A DNA stretch of 64,000 nucleotides, taken from positions 1,426,001 to 1,490,000 of the forward strand of contig NC_088312.1 in the NCBI RefSeq assembly GCF_910592395.1, written 5' to 3'. A program made the translations under genes and the position numbers. Positions 1 through 22,200 of this stretch are shown in pieces (within the stretch, counting starts at the first letter, position 1; every line of letters begins with the position of its first letter). This DNA is from Lineus longissimus. Its lineage: Eukaryota; Nemertea; Pilidiophora; Heteronemertea; Lineidae. Under the pieces are notes generated by a model, which saw only the letters and a program-made list of their open reading frames with translations, made no database searches and was not told the origin of the DNA.

Positions 1-2018
1 ACGGAACATCTTCTTAAAAGTACTGGAAAAACCATCTATTGTAAACCAGTTTATGTCGTATGGACTATTTGAGCACTATTTCATAGCATGTCTTGGGTGC
101 CAGGTTGTCATGCTTCGAATTAATACTACGTAGATAGGTTGTGTCTGTGCTTGTTTTCAAGATGTAGTACCCGTCTTTGTCATCCAGTTGTTGTGTATGT
201 CTAAAGATGGTTTTATTATACTTATCAATAAATTTTTATGGTTTAGAAATTGGTTGTTCTGTAATTATTTTCAACCCAGTCGTTTCCATTTGTCCATGAC
301 ATGGAGGGGTACATGTAGAAGACTTGTCTTCAGAGAAGTAATGAAGGATGTACTTCTCTCATAAGGACACCCCTGGGACTGAGATGTACTTGCATTGTCC
401 TATTGCCATCCTATGCTTGCTTGTTGTTACTTGTGAATTGCCCGTCGCAAAGCCTCGAGGAGGATGCAGGCTCCCAGGAAGGATACAGGGAAGAGTACAA
501 AACAGCCATTATATATTATCCCCAAGTACAATAATGTTACACCATTAACTGATGTGCAAGTGTACAGGGGGGGTGTCTGAAAATCAATGGGTAGGTGCGC
601 ACGCAGTTTATGGATGCTCCCCAGGTTGAAGCCAGAGTTGCCCATGTTTAGTCTCTGGGGGGTCTTCAGAGAGACGTAACCATTCCCTCTTTTTTAGGCT
701 TCATATACTTTTGCCATAATCCCTCAGTATTATGAATGTAAGTGACTGGGAAAATGATGCATAAAAGCAGAACAGTGAACGAAGGCCACAAGTAGAGAAC
801 CACCAAAGATTTTCAAAATAATTTAGTCTATTTTTCTTAACAATAATTTTCCTAATCTACATGACTGCATTTCATTCAAAAATAATATCATACAATCATT
901 GTAAGTACAAAAGAAGTAGGTACTGTTGACATTAGCTAAAGTTCAGTTGAACAAGTCCCTGGCTATCACATGAAGTGGATGCCCAATTTGGCTACAACAT
1001 GTCATTTGGGGATCATCACCTAGCTGAAAACAGTGGAAGCCATTTCTAATATGTTACAAGAGCTCTGACACTGAGTATTAGTTTGGGGCAAGTGAACAAG
1101 ACATTTTATACCAAAGTTGACCATTTTAACGCAGTATTATCCCTCAGAAACGAGCGAACCAAAGGGAAAGGCAGTGGCATTGTCAAATCAGAGCTAAACT
1201 TGGTATAATGGCACCATTACTTGTTTGATTTTATCAAACGTTCTCAACATTTGAACCGACACATATTTTTATTGTGACTCTTGTAATCTAGTGTCTCAAT
1301 TTCTCATCCATCAAATGATTGATGTTTCAATAGTGAAGATAGATTAGATATGAATACAAAAACACCAATTGCTATGAAATAAAGTATTAAGGATAGTTTA
1401 CATGATACAATGTATGAGTGCAGGCCATCATTATTAGACAAATAGAGCTACAAGCTGAATTTCGAGGAACACCTCAAGATTTTCAACATGATTACACATG
1501 TTATTTAAGCCTATGTATCCAAAGTCATGATGCAGTTGTGTACAAAACTCATTATAACAGTCACTACAAAAACTTAATAGATATTAATCAATCAATCACA
1601 GTGTAACATTCCTTTCGAACATCATTCTTATTTATACATGTACCACATTGAAGTACAAATATTACAATAATGTTCAACTCAAGTATGAATTATGCACTTA
1701 AAAGTCCGATTGCAGAGATGTACCTGCCTGAATAGAGGCCGATTTCAACAGGGCTGTCCCCTGCAAAAAGGGATGTAAACCAGGGGTTCCAGCCAGGCCT
1801 TTTTTGAAGGCCCAACTTTATTGAGAAATCTCAGCCAGCAACTCCGAACAAGCTCAAATGCACTACGGATTACACTACTGTGTTTATTTAAGTAATTCCC
1901 GAACCCCGATCTACAGTAACTTTTTTCTATTATTGGAAAGTCTGGTAAAGAAATCTATTGCTGCTGAAAATCTACCACAATTTAAAATTCAAGCAGGCTA
2001 TTATAAAATCATTAGAAA
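1..2018. other. Intergenic, no gene recognised
   Basis: This stretch is AT-rich with stop codons in all frames, and I found no exon that I could join in phase to anything. An AATAAA hexamer sits at 227-232 on the plus strand, so the first 250 bases could be the 3' UTR end of a gene lying to the left; that is inference only. On the minus strand, AATAAA hexamers (read as TTTATT on the plus strand) occur at 1817-1822 and 1883-1888. They lie 130-200 bases beyond the DHDDS stop codon and are the most plausible poly(A) signals for that gene. Confidence 0.4.
1883..1888 (-). terminator. Candidate poly(A) signal of DHDDS
   Basis: This is a canonical AATAAA on the minus strand about 130 bases downstream of the DHDDS stop codon. 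A second copy lies at 1817-1822. Either would give a short 3' UTR. The choice between them is not decided by the sequence. Confidence 0.4.
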
Positions 2019-4755
2019 TCACACAGCATGATTCGATGTTCTGTGCACTAAATCCTCTTTAGCACCACTTTGATTACGTTTTAAGCAAAGGTCCTCAAAA
2101 TATTTAGTCCGTTTATTTTCCAAGTGGGTTAAAAACGTCCTAATTCTCTGTTCCCTTTCCGTTTTATATTCTAACAATCTCTGTTGTATATTTGGTGAGT
2201 CCTTGGCACGGTGGTCTTTATGAAAGTGATCCTTCACATGATTGTAATCTGACTCCTCCACATCGCTCTCTTCTTGAGCTTGACGATAATCTTTGGCTTT
2301 CTGCAACAAGAAGAAATGGCATTCGAATTAAAAGGTTCTTGCAGTAAATAGTGAGTAGGAGTGTGAGGTATGAGTTAGTTAAAGTGTAGTCAAGGCACAG
2401 ACCAAAAAGAAACCAAACTCGAAAAATATCCAACATGAAGTCTGCATTCCCGAGTCCGAAATGACGCAGAGCAAGAACAAGAAGCCCATAAGTGAAGACA
2501 TGGACAATCAAATATACATGTACTAGCACCAACTAGGCAGTGTATACTTACTTGTACATCTTTATAATTCTGTTGATAATGCAATATTGCAGCGTAGAGA
2601 TGCCATATACTAAATTCTGGCCATAAAACCTTCACAAAGGCCAGTACTGAAAAGCTGCTCTGAAAGGAGGGAGAACAAACCTATAGGAATTCAATCACCA
2701 AAGAATCACTTGGTCAACACAATCAACGATGGGCCGAAGGTGGTGAACTACTAATCAACAGCAATCTCACTCTAAGGGGTTCATTTGGCATAGAACAGTA
2801 CTGAGCTGCCGCTGGTGTAGTTCCCCTCTCCTTCAAACAAGGAGGTACACATGCTTGTCCCAGACCGTTTTTCCTCAGATTTACGGCCTACTTCAAAATG
2901 AAGATAATTTCAACTTACTTGTAACAAAAGGAAATCACTGAGCCTAACTTCACCAGACGTCCGCACCACGAGATCAGGGTGAGGCGAGTGATTTGTGTAC
3001 AGGCACTTATCCACCACCTCTGCCGAGATGTCACTGAAACAGTATCAAAATACCAGTGTAGGACAAGAGAACATCAGACCAAACACCAACACTGCCATAA
3101 TCATGGAAGGTTTGACCTGGAAAGGCGAGTCCACTCAAAAACTGTTCTTCTTATCTGATTTTTCAATCCAAAGTTGATGGTTGCACCAAAGGATGATTGA
3201 CAACACAAGTGGATGAAAAACAAGCAATATTCATATTGCCCAGCTGAGGATCAAGGCTGAGGATATTCTGTGGTGCCTCGGTGTCTGTGCATTAACACTA
3301 GAAGATCCTTACGTATCCCAACTCCTCCACCCAGCAGATCAAGATGTCTGCACCTCAAGCACTACACAAGAAAAAGAATGACTGGACACCCACCTTTCTC
3401 TCAGCAGTCCTAATTGCACTCCCTCTGTCACCTCCCTCATCGCTGCACAAATCTCATCCCTGGATGTGTATGGCATGCACACATTTAAAGTAGCTCTGGA
3501 AAAAAAAAGGCTTCACTTTAGAGATTAGAACAATGTAAAATGATGATAGGTTTCATTCAATTCATTTATTCAGTTGGCTCGTCTCTAAACTATATTGAGG
3601 CAGCTTATGTTGATCCACTCTGACACCAATCATGACGGCAGCAGGTGTGAACACAAACTGGATATCATGGAGGATTCAATGAATGGTTAAGTCATTTCAG
3701 GTGCTCACTGGCTACCACTGTTTGAATGCTTTTGTTTCAGTGCAAGAGTAGAAAGACTGGCACACTGGCAGAAAACTCTTTACCGTTTATGGTCCTTTGT
3801 GTAATAGACAGCCTCTGCTATCGACTCCTGAATATCATGTGGAAGAAGGGAAAGATTGCCTATCACACGAACACATATATCATACTTCTTCAACCTCTCC
3901 CTGAAATAACCAAGACATGATATTATCAAGATCTCTACATACATTCTTCAAAAGAACAAAAAAGACTCACTTCTCAATCAAAACAAAGCAGTTTCAGCAA
4001 TATTTGCACTTTAAATCCATATTTCTGCCCAGAATTTATGGCTGGGCCCTAGATAGGGTATTCATTGGGAGACACTACATTGAGCCTGGCACTAGTTAGG
4101 CAGGGTATATTTGCCAGCTGGATGTATAACATTACATTACAACCAAAAGACAATCGCAAAAGTGTGACAATTTCCATTTACTTTTCTTCGAGTAATTTCA
4201 CAAACTTCTCTCTTGCCAATTCCATCAGCCCATCCACTTCTTCCTTTGATCTCTTGAAGTTCTCGATACTAAAGGCATAAACTGTGACTTCAGTAATGTC
4301 TAGATCTCGGCACCATTCTAATGTCTGGAAAAGCAAAGGACCTGAGATACAAAAGCAGAAAAATTTCAGCTCAACACAAGTTGAAAGTGCATGTACTATA
4401 TTCCAAGTGGCACTAGTCAAGCCTCAAATCCAAAACCTTCCGATCACAAGTCGGAAGCTCTTCCACTGGTGACTGCGCTACTCCTGGATCTTTTAAACTG
4501 GAGGCAGGACATGCTCATATTCATAATGTTTTCATTGAAAATGGCCATTCTACCAGATCAATTTACCTCAGACAATTTTTCGAAGCCCATGAGATGGCCC
4601 TCAGCTCGCTGAATACTTTTCTTGCTGGCGAATCGGCGATTCCCATCCATGATGAATGCAACATGCTTAGGTAATGGTCCAGCCTTGAGCACATTGGCAC
4701 AGAATCTCCGCAGCCATGAAGACTGGCTTCCTTCATTTTCCCTTATCCACGACAT
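2019..4755 (-). CDS. DHDDS: Dehydrodolichyl diphosphate synthase catalytic subunit (cis-prenyltransferase)
   Basis: The enzyme adds isopentenyl units in cis to farnesyl diphosphate to make the dolichol backbone used for protein glycosylation. In animals it works at the ER with NUS1/NgBR. Coding exons in transcript order are 4567-4755, 4182-4324, 3784-3900, 3394-3495, 2919-3033, 2552-2659 and 2019-2300; all borders are GT-AG and together they give 1056 nt, 351 aa (human: 333 aa). Visible family marks are the start MSWI, the motif FIMDGNRR with catalytic Asp37, the segment [15 protein letters not shown] near residue 75, and [11 protein letters not shown] at 208-218, whose arginines and serine bind the incoming diphosphate. 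Numbering runs three ahead of human. The C-terminal exon is charged, as in animal DHDDS. An acceptor at 4765/4766 just upstream of the ATG implies a separate 5' UTR exon, probably ending at a donor near 5291. Introns hold nothing coding; one carries a SINE. Identification is very secure. Confidence 0.96.
4405..4490 (-). repeat. tRNA-derived SINE head in a DHDDS intron
   Basis: Read on the minus strand, this piece has an A-box-like segment (TAGCGCAGTCACCAGTGG), a good anticodon-type stem-loop (CTTCCGA, loop, TCGGAAG) and a degenerate B box (GGTTTTGGATTTGAG). The order and spacing are those of a tRNA. The T-arm is too decayed for a working tRNA and the acceptor stem does not pair well, so I read it as the tRNA-like head of an old SINE inserted in the first coding intron of DHDDS. 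Confidence 0.55.
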
Positions 4756-4765
4756 ACCACCGGCA

Positions 4766-5616
4766 CTGCAAATTAAATTGAAAGGATTTAGAATATATTA
4801 TTATAACTAGGCCTACATGAACTAAGAGAGTAAACAACAGCCCAATTTTGGAATGATCATGATGATGATGACGATAATCCTCGCACCAGTCAGATGATTG
4901 AAGCCTTCATGTTATTGGCCACAATAAAATATGTGATTTCATCATTCACATTCAGATGAATGACCCACACATTTGATATACATAGAATACAGGGTAATAC
5001 ACACATCAAATCAATGTAGGCTACACTGTACATTTTGTACAATAATGCACTGCAAACTCAAATCCGGCCGGTGACGTGGCTGAGAAAAGGGACGTTTGCG
5101 GGACATCCCAAAGAATTTAAAAACACCTTGCGTGGTCAACTTCTCAAGTAAGAACAAAATATACACCTGAAAGTGCTGTTCTAGTTCTCATCAATGAAAT
5201 AGGTCTACAAATGACACGGAGATTCGGAAAATCCGTCTGCTTTCTCAGCTTTGACTCGCCATCTTGCCATGACGTCACGCGTACCTTGCGCCGGATCACA
5301 GCAATCAAAAATTAATACGCAATAACAAATCGACACAAAATAACTAAATAAATTGAGAACAATTGTCCCGATATAACTCATATCGTTTTTGTATTTGATA
5401 GTTGCCTTCTAGACTAGTGTGTTGAAACCATTTCCATGTATACTGAAACCTAATTCATGGCTTCATTTATCTCGGACGAATATAACTGGGCTGCGGCCGT
5501 AAATAAATTTTCCTTCTATGTTCAATGCTGAGATGTGTACATAAAAATGGCGTTATTTATCTTGGTACATAGTCCGTGAAAAACATTAGTTTTTGATACT
5601 TTATCAATCTCAAATA
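4766..5616. promoter_or_regulatory. Probable bidirectional promoter between DHDDS and BRWD/PHIP
   Basis: The two start codons face away from each other with under 900 bases between them. The middle holds a perfect CRE (TGACGTCA) at 5270-5277. Directly beside it is a YY1-like core, GCCATCTTG at 5259-5267, which reads CAAGATGGC on the minus strand. Both motifs are common in TATA-less housekeeping promoters close to the start site. On the minus strand, a donor-like GCGCAAG|GTACGCG near 5291 could end a non-coding first exon of DHDDS, splicing to the acceptor before the ATG exon. No TATA box is evident on either side. A shared promoter is inferred from the arrangement and the motifs. Confidence 0.55.
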
Positions 5617-17164
<11,548 letters not shown>

Positions 17165-18195
17165 CAGACACCTTGATGATTTGGTGCCCGTGTGATTATC
17201 TTATGTGCGAGAGCAAGGTTGCGAATGAGGTTACATATGCCTTGATGATCAAGTGCCCTTGTGATATAAGTACTACCAGTGCTGTCCTATCTGTGTATAT
17301 GAGTTTACACAAAGACTATATTTGCCATATACCGGTATGCACCGGATGTACACGTTATCGACTGCATATATTAATCTGTGTGGCAGCCTGTGATGAGTGA
17401 ATTTTGAGTTGATTATCCTTCGAGGACATTGAATAAGCACCAAGGCGGTGTTGATTCAAAGGCCTCGAGGAATGTTAGAGGCTGTTCACTTATCAACATG
17501 GCTGTATTTTGACAGAAGGATGGATTCTCTGTGATTAAGCAATTTTTTGGTAGTTTTCTTAAGTTTTGGCCACTTGGCCAATTGGCATCTGGCCTTTATA
17601 TTGCCACCTCATTTGCAGCAAACCTATCTACCTCCATTAGAATCAGGTGTAATATATATATGAAATCCCCGGCACAAGTTTGGACTGCTGTTGGTTGGAC
17701 CGCTGGTCCCATGTGCTATTGTTGCCTCTATTGCAGAGTGTGGACATGCCAGCCATTGTTAATGATGTTGGACGTAAAGTGTGGGCACATGGATTCACCG
17801 GGGTGATTGTTTGATCGATTTTTCACCTGTCTTCGGATGTAGAAGTTCCTCTGTAAGGCCGCTCTCACTTGTAACATGCATAGGCATGCTTAGTTGTCAC
17901 CATGGTGACCCTGCCAAGTTATATGCAACTCAAGTCTTTAGCTATCAAGTCAATATTTCTTTAAAACCAAGTTCGTGCAGATGGTTACAAACTGAAAAGA
18001 TTTTCTAAAACCATGTCTGAAGACGAAAGGGTGGTACTGCAAACCAATCCATTTTGAAGGAGAGCTTCGTAAGTCTGTTACCGGTCTATATGTTAATTAG
18101 TCATGCCTCTAGTATGCTCAGTACATTGTATCATATCATTGTTTCACTGCCGCCAGAGATTTATATTTGAAATAAAATTTCATATGATTTGTGTA
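17165..18195 (+). other. 3' UTR of BRWD/PHIP with poly(A) signal
   Basis: After the TAG stop there is about 1 kb of non-repetitive, non-coding sequence that ends with AATAAA at 18171-18176. The satellite-rich inverted repeat begins some 80 bases later, so the transcript very likely ends just before it. Short open frames here have no coding character. Confidence 0.65.
18171..18176 (+). terminator. Poly(A) signal of BRWD/PHIP
   Basis: This canonical AATAAA, followed by a TTTTGT-rich stretch at about 18196-18210, fits a cleavage site near 18190. Confidence 0.6.
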
Positions 18196-18589
18196 AACTT
18201 TTGTCTCTTGTTATGTCACCTGACGCTCTTGACTGAGTTTCTCAAAAGTTCTGCCTACAAAGGGAGGATGAGAGAGCCACAACCAGATTGACTCCAGCCT
18301 AGAAGCTGCACCCTGATGACAACACGGAGAGCATTCTCCAAAGCAGCGATAATATTCTATACCGCCACTTTCACACTACTATCACTGTGCAATGAGTATG
18401 CACAGAGAGCAATACCATTGTCACAACCAGACGATATTGGTCCCCAACATGAAAATGGCAACTGAACCATGTTGCCAATGCATTGAAAGAGATGAAGTAG
18501 GCCAAGCTCTACTCTGTTGCTGACATGGTCAGAGACATGAGACAATCTGGTCCAGTTTGGTCCAGTTACTCCACCACGTTGCTGACCCA

Positions 18590-19225
18590 GTGAGAGAGAT
18601 GAGACAGCCACAATCAGACCACATCGGTCCTAGCAGCTCCACTGCTTTGCTAACGTAGTGAGAGATATGAGACAGCCACAGTCAGACCACATCGGTCCTA
18701 GCAGCTCCACTGCTCTCCCAACGTTGTGAGAGAGATGACTCAGCCACAATCAGACCACATCGGTCCTAGCAGCTCCACTGCTCTCCCAACGTTGTGAGAG
18801 AGATGAGTCAGCCACAATCAGACCACATCGGTCCTAGCAGCTCCACTGCTCTCCCAACGTAGTGAGAGATGTGAGTCAGTAACAACCAGACCACGACGAT
18901 CCCAGCAGCTCCACTACTTTGCCAACGGAGTGAGAGATATGAGTCAGCAACAATCAGACCACATTGGTCCCAGCAGCTCCACTCTCGGCCAACGTAGTGA
19001 GAGAGATGAGGCAGCCACAATCTGACCACATCGGTCCTAGCAGCTCTACTGCTCTCCCAACGTAGTGAGAGATATGAGTCAGCCACAATCAGACCACAAC
19101 GATCCTAGCAGCTCCACTGCTCTCCCAACGTAGTGAGAGATATGAGTCAGCCACAATCAGACCACATCGGTCCTAGCAGCTCCACTGCTTCGCCAACGTA
19201 GTGAGAGATATGAGTCAGTAACAAC
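18590..19225 (+). repeat. Tandem array, 68-bp unit, left arm
   Basis: About nine near-identical units read GTGAGAGATATGAGTCAGCC, then ACAATCAGACCACATCGGTC, then CTAGCAGCTCCACTGC. The period measured between successive CAGCCACAATC or CAGTAACAACC strings (18741, 18809, 18877) is 68 bp. This is the least diverged part of the left arm. Confidence 0.85.
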
Positions 19226-20931
19226 CAAACCACATCGGTCATAATACCTCCACATTGATGCAAACGAGGTGTGAGTAATGTGACTGTCGCAATCACACCG
19301 ATTTGTTAGTGGCTGCCGAACCATGTCGCTAGCAATGCGACAGTTGAGAACGTCACAACCAGACCAAATTTGACCTGGTACATCTACTGTGTTGTCAACA
19401 AGAGGAGAATCACTGAATCGGTGTACGGCTGCCGAACCATGTCTCCAACATTGTGAGACAGACGGGAAAGGCACAACCAACCAAATCCGATATGCCGTGG
19501 TACCTCCACTGTGAGTGTGATGCCATTAACATGGTGAGGGATGGACTGTTAGTGACAATCACACCGAATCGGCATGGCTGCAATCATATCAGATAACACA
19601 GTTACAACTGTCGGTCCTGGTATCTCCACTATATTGCCAACACGGTGGGGCCAGAGGGACGAGACAGCCACACTTCACAGTCAGATCGAATTAGGTGAGA
19701 GAGATCAAACTATCATAATCACACACATTCGGGCGTTGCCAAGATGTTGAGATAGATGATCGAGACAGTCTGAATCATGGCAGATCTGTCAACACGGGGG
19801 GTGTATTAGACAGTCATAGGCAGATCAGGTCCAGCCTGACAGCTGCAATGTGGTGACAACGCGTAGAGAGCGATGCGACAGTCACCGCCAGACCACTCTG
19901 ACGTGGAAATGGTCGTCAAACCATGTCGCACAAACGCGGCGAGAGATATTAATAGGGTCCAGCTCTACCGTGTTGTTGACATGGTGAGATACATGAGACA
20001 ATCGCAACCAGACCGTATTGGGCCCAGCTACACCACCACGTTGCCGACACGGTGAGAGAGATGAGACTGCCACAATCTGTCCTAGTAGCTCCACCGCTTT
20101 TTCAACGCAGTGAGAGATATGAGACAGTCACAACCAGACGCCATTGGTCCTCCACTTGCAATTGCAGTGTGAGTATTGTGACTGTCGCAATCACACCGAC
20201 TTGTTAGTGGCTCCCGAACCATGTCGCAGCAATGAGAGACAGACGAGAAAGTCACAACCAGACCAAATTGGTCCTGGTGCCTCAACTTGGTTGCCAACAT
20301 GGTGCATGAGATGAGACTGTCGCAGTCACACCGAATTGCGAATGGCTGCCGAACCTTGTCGCCAACATTGTGAGACGGATAAGAACGTCACAACCGACTA
20401 AAGTTGACCTGGTAGCTCCACGCAATGGTCAACATGGTGAGAAAGATCATGCTATCACAATAACACCGGACTAGTATACAGGTAAATGGCTGCCGCACCA
20501 TGTCTCCAATATTGTGAGACAGATGAGAAGGTCACAACCAGATCAAAAGAGGCCTGGTGACTCCACTGTGTTGCCAACATGGTGAGAGAAAAAGACTGTC
20601 ACAATCACACCGATGGTGAATGGCTGCCGAACCATGTCTCCAACATTGTGATCTTGCCCCATACGGTCTTATTGTGATTGTCTCAAGTCTCCATGTCAGT
20701 AACGCGGTAGAGCCAGGCTCGATTCATATCTCTCGCCGAGTTGGCGACATGGTTCGACGGCCATTCACACTCCGGTGAGAGTGCGACGGTCTCCTCTCGC
20801 TTATCACGTTGGCAACACCGTGAAGCTATCAGGACCAATGTGGTCTGCTTGTGTCCATCGTATCGCTCTCTCTGTGTTGACACTACATTGCAGCTGTCAG
20901 GCTGGACCTGATCTGCCTGTGACTGTCTCAT

Positions 20932-20947
20932 CCCCCCCCCCCCCCCC
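20932..20947 (+). repeat. Poly(C) run, 16 C
   Basis: A homopolymer run lies inside the right arm of the large inverted repeat; the matching place in the left arm (about 19794-19800) has only a short G run. The length may be affected by sequencing error. Confidence 0.8.
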
Positions 20948-21639
20948 GTGTTGACAGATCTGCCATGATTTTGACTGTCTCGATCATCTCTCTCAACATC
21001 TTGGCAACGCCCGAATGTGTGTGATTATGATAGTTTGATCTCTCTCACCAAATTCGATCTGGCTGTGAAGTGTGGCTGTCTCGTCCCTCCCCACCGTGTT
21101 GGCAATATGGTGGAGATACCAGGACCGACAGTTGTAACTGTGTTATCTGATATGATTGCAGCCATGCCCAATTCGATGTGATTGTCACTAACAGTCTATC
21201 CCTCACCATGTTAATGCGTCACACTCACAGTGGAGGTACCACGGCATATCTGATTTGGCTGGTTGTGCCTTTCCCCTCTGTCTCACGATGTTGGAGACAT
21301 GGTTCGGCAGCCATACACCGATTCGGTGCTTTTCCTCTTGTTGACAACACCGTAGATGTACCTGGTCAAGTTTGGTCTGGTTGTGACATTCTCAACTGTC
21401 TCGCATTGTAGGCGACATGGTTCGGCAGCCATTCGCAGTTCGGTGTGATTGCGACTGTCCTATCCTATTCGCCATCTTGGCAACACGTTTGAGCTATCAG
21501 GACCAATCTGGTCTGGTTGTGACTTTCTCGTCTGTCTCACATTGCTGTCGACATGGTTCGGCAGCCACTAACAAGTCGGTGTGATTGTGACCGTCACATT
21601 ACTCACACCTCGTTTGGAATGTGGAGGTATTAGGACCGA

Positions 21640-22200
21640 TGTGGTTTGGTTGTGACGACAGTGTCGTAACTCTCACTGTGTTGGCAAAGCAGTGGAGCTG
21701 CTTGGACCATTATGTTCTGGTTGTGGCTGTCTCATATCTCTCACTCCGTCGGCAAAGCAGGGGAGCTGCTAGGACCGTCGTGGTCTGGTTGTTACTGACT
21801 CATATCTCTCACTCCGTTGGCAAAGCAGTGGAGCTGCTAGGACCGATGTGGTCTGGTTGTGGCTGACTCATATCTCTCACTCCGTTGGCAAGGCAGTGGA
21901 GCTGCTAGGATCGTCGTGGTCTGATTGTGGCTGTCTCAACTCTCTCACTCCGTTGGCAAAGCAGGGGAGCTGCTAGGACCGATGTGGTCTGATTGTGGCT
22001 GACTCATATCTCTCACTACGTTGGCAGAGCAGTGGAGCTGCTAGCACCGTCGTGGTCTGATTGTGGCTGTCTCATCTCTCTCACTCCGTGGACAAAGCAA
22101 TAGAGCTGCTAGGATCGTCGTGGTCTGGTTGTTACTGACTCGTATCTCTCACTACGTTGGCAGAGCAGTGGAGCTGCTAGGACCGATGTAGTCTGGCTGT
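21640..22200 (-). repeat. Tandem array, 68-bp unit, right arm
   Basis: Eight or so units of the same 68-bp satellite lie in the opposite orientation, reading on the plus strand GACTCATATCTCTCACTCCG, then TTGGCAAAGCAGTGGAGCTG, then CTAGGACCGATGTGGTCTGG. The period checks at 21797 and 21865. It mirrors the array at 18590-19225. Confidence 0.85.
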
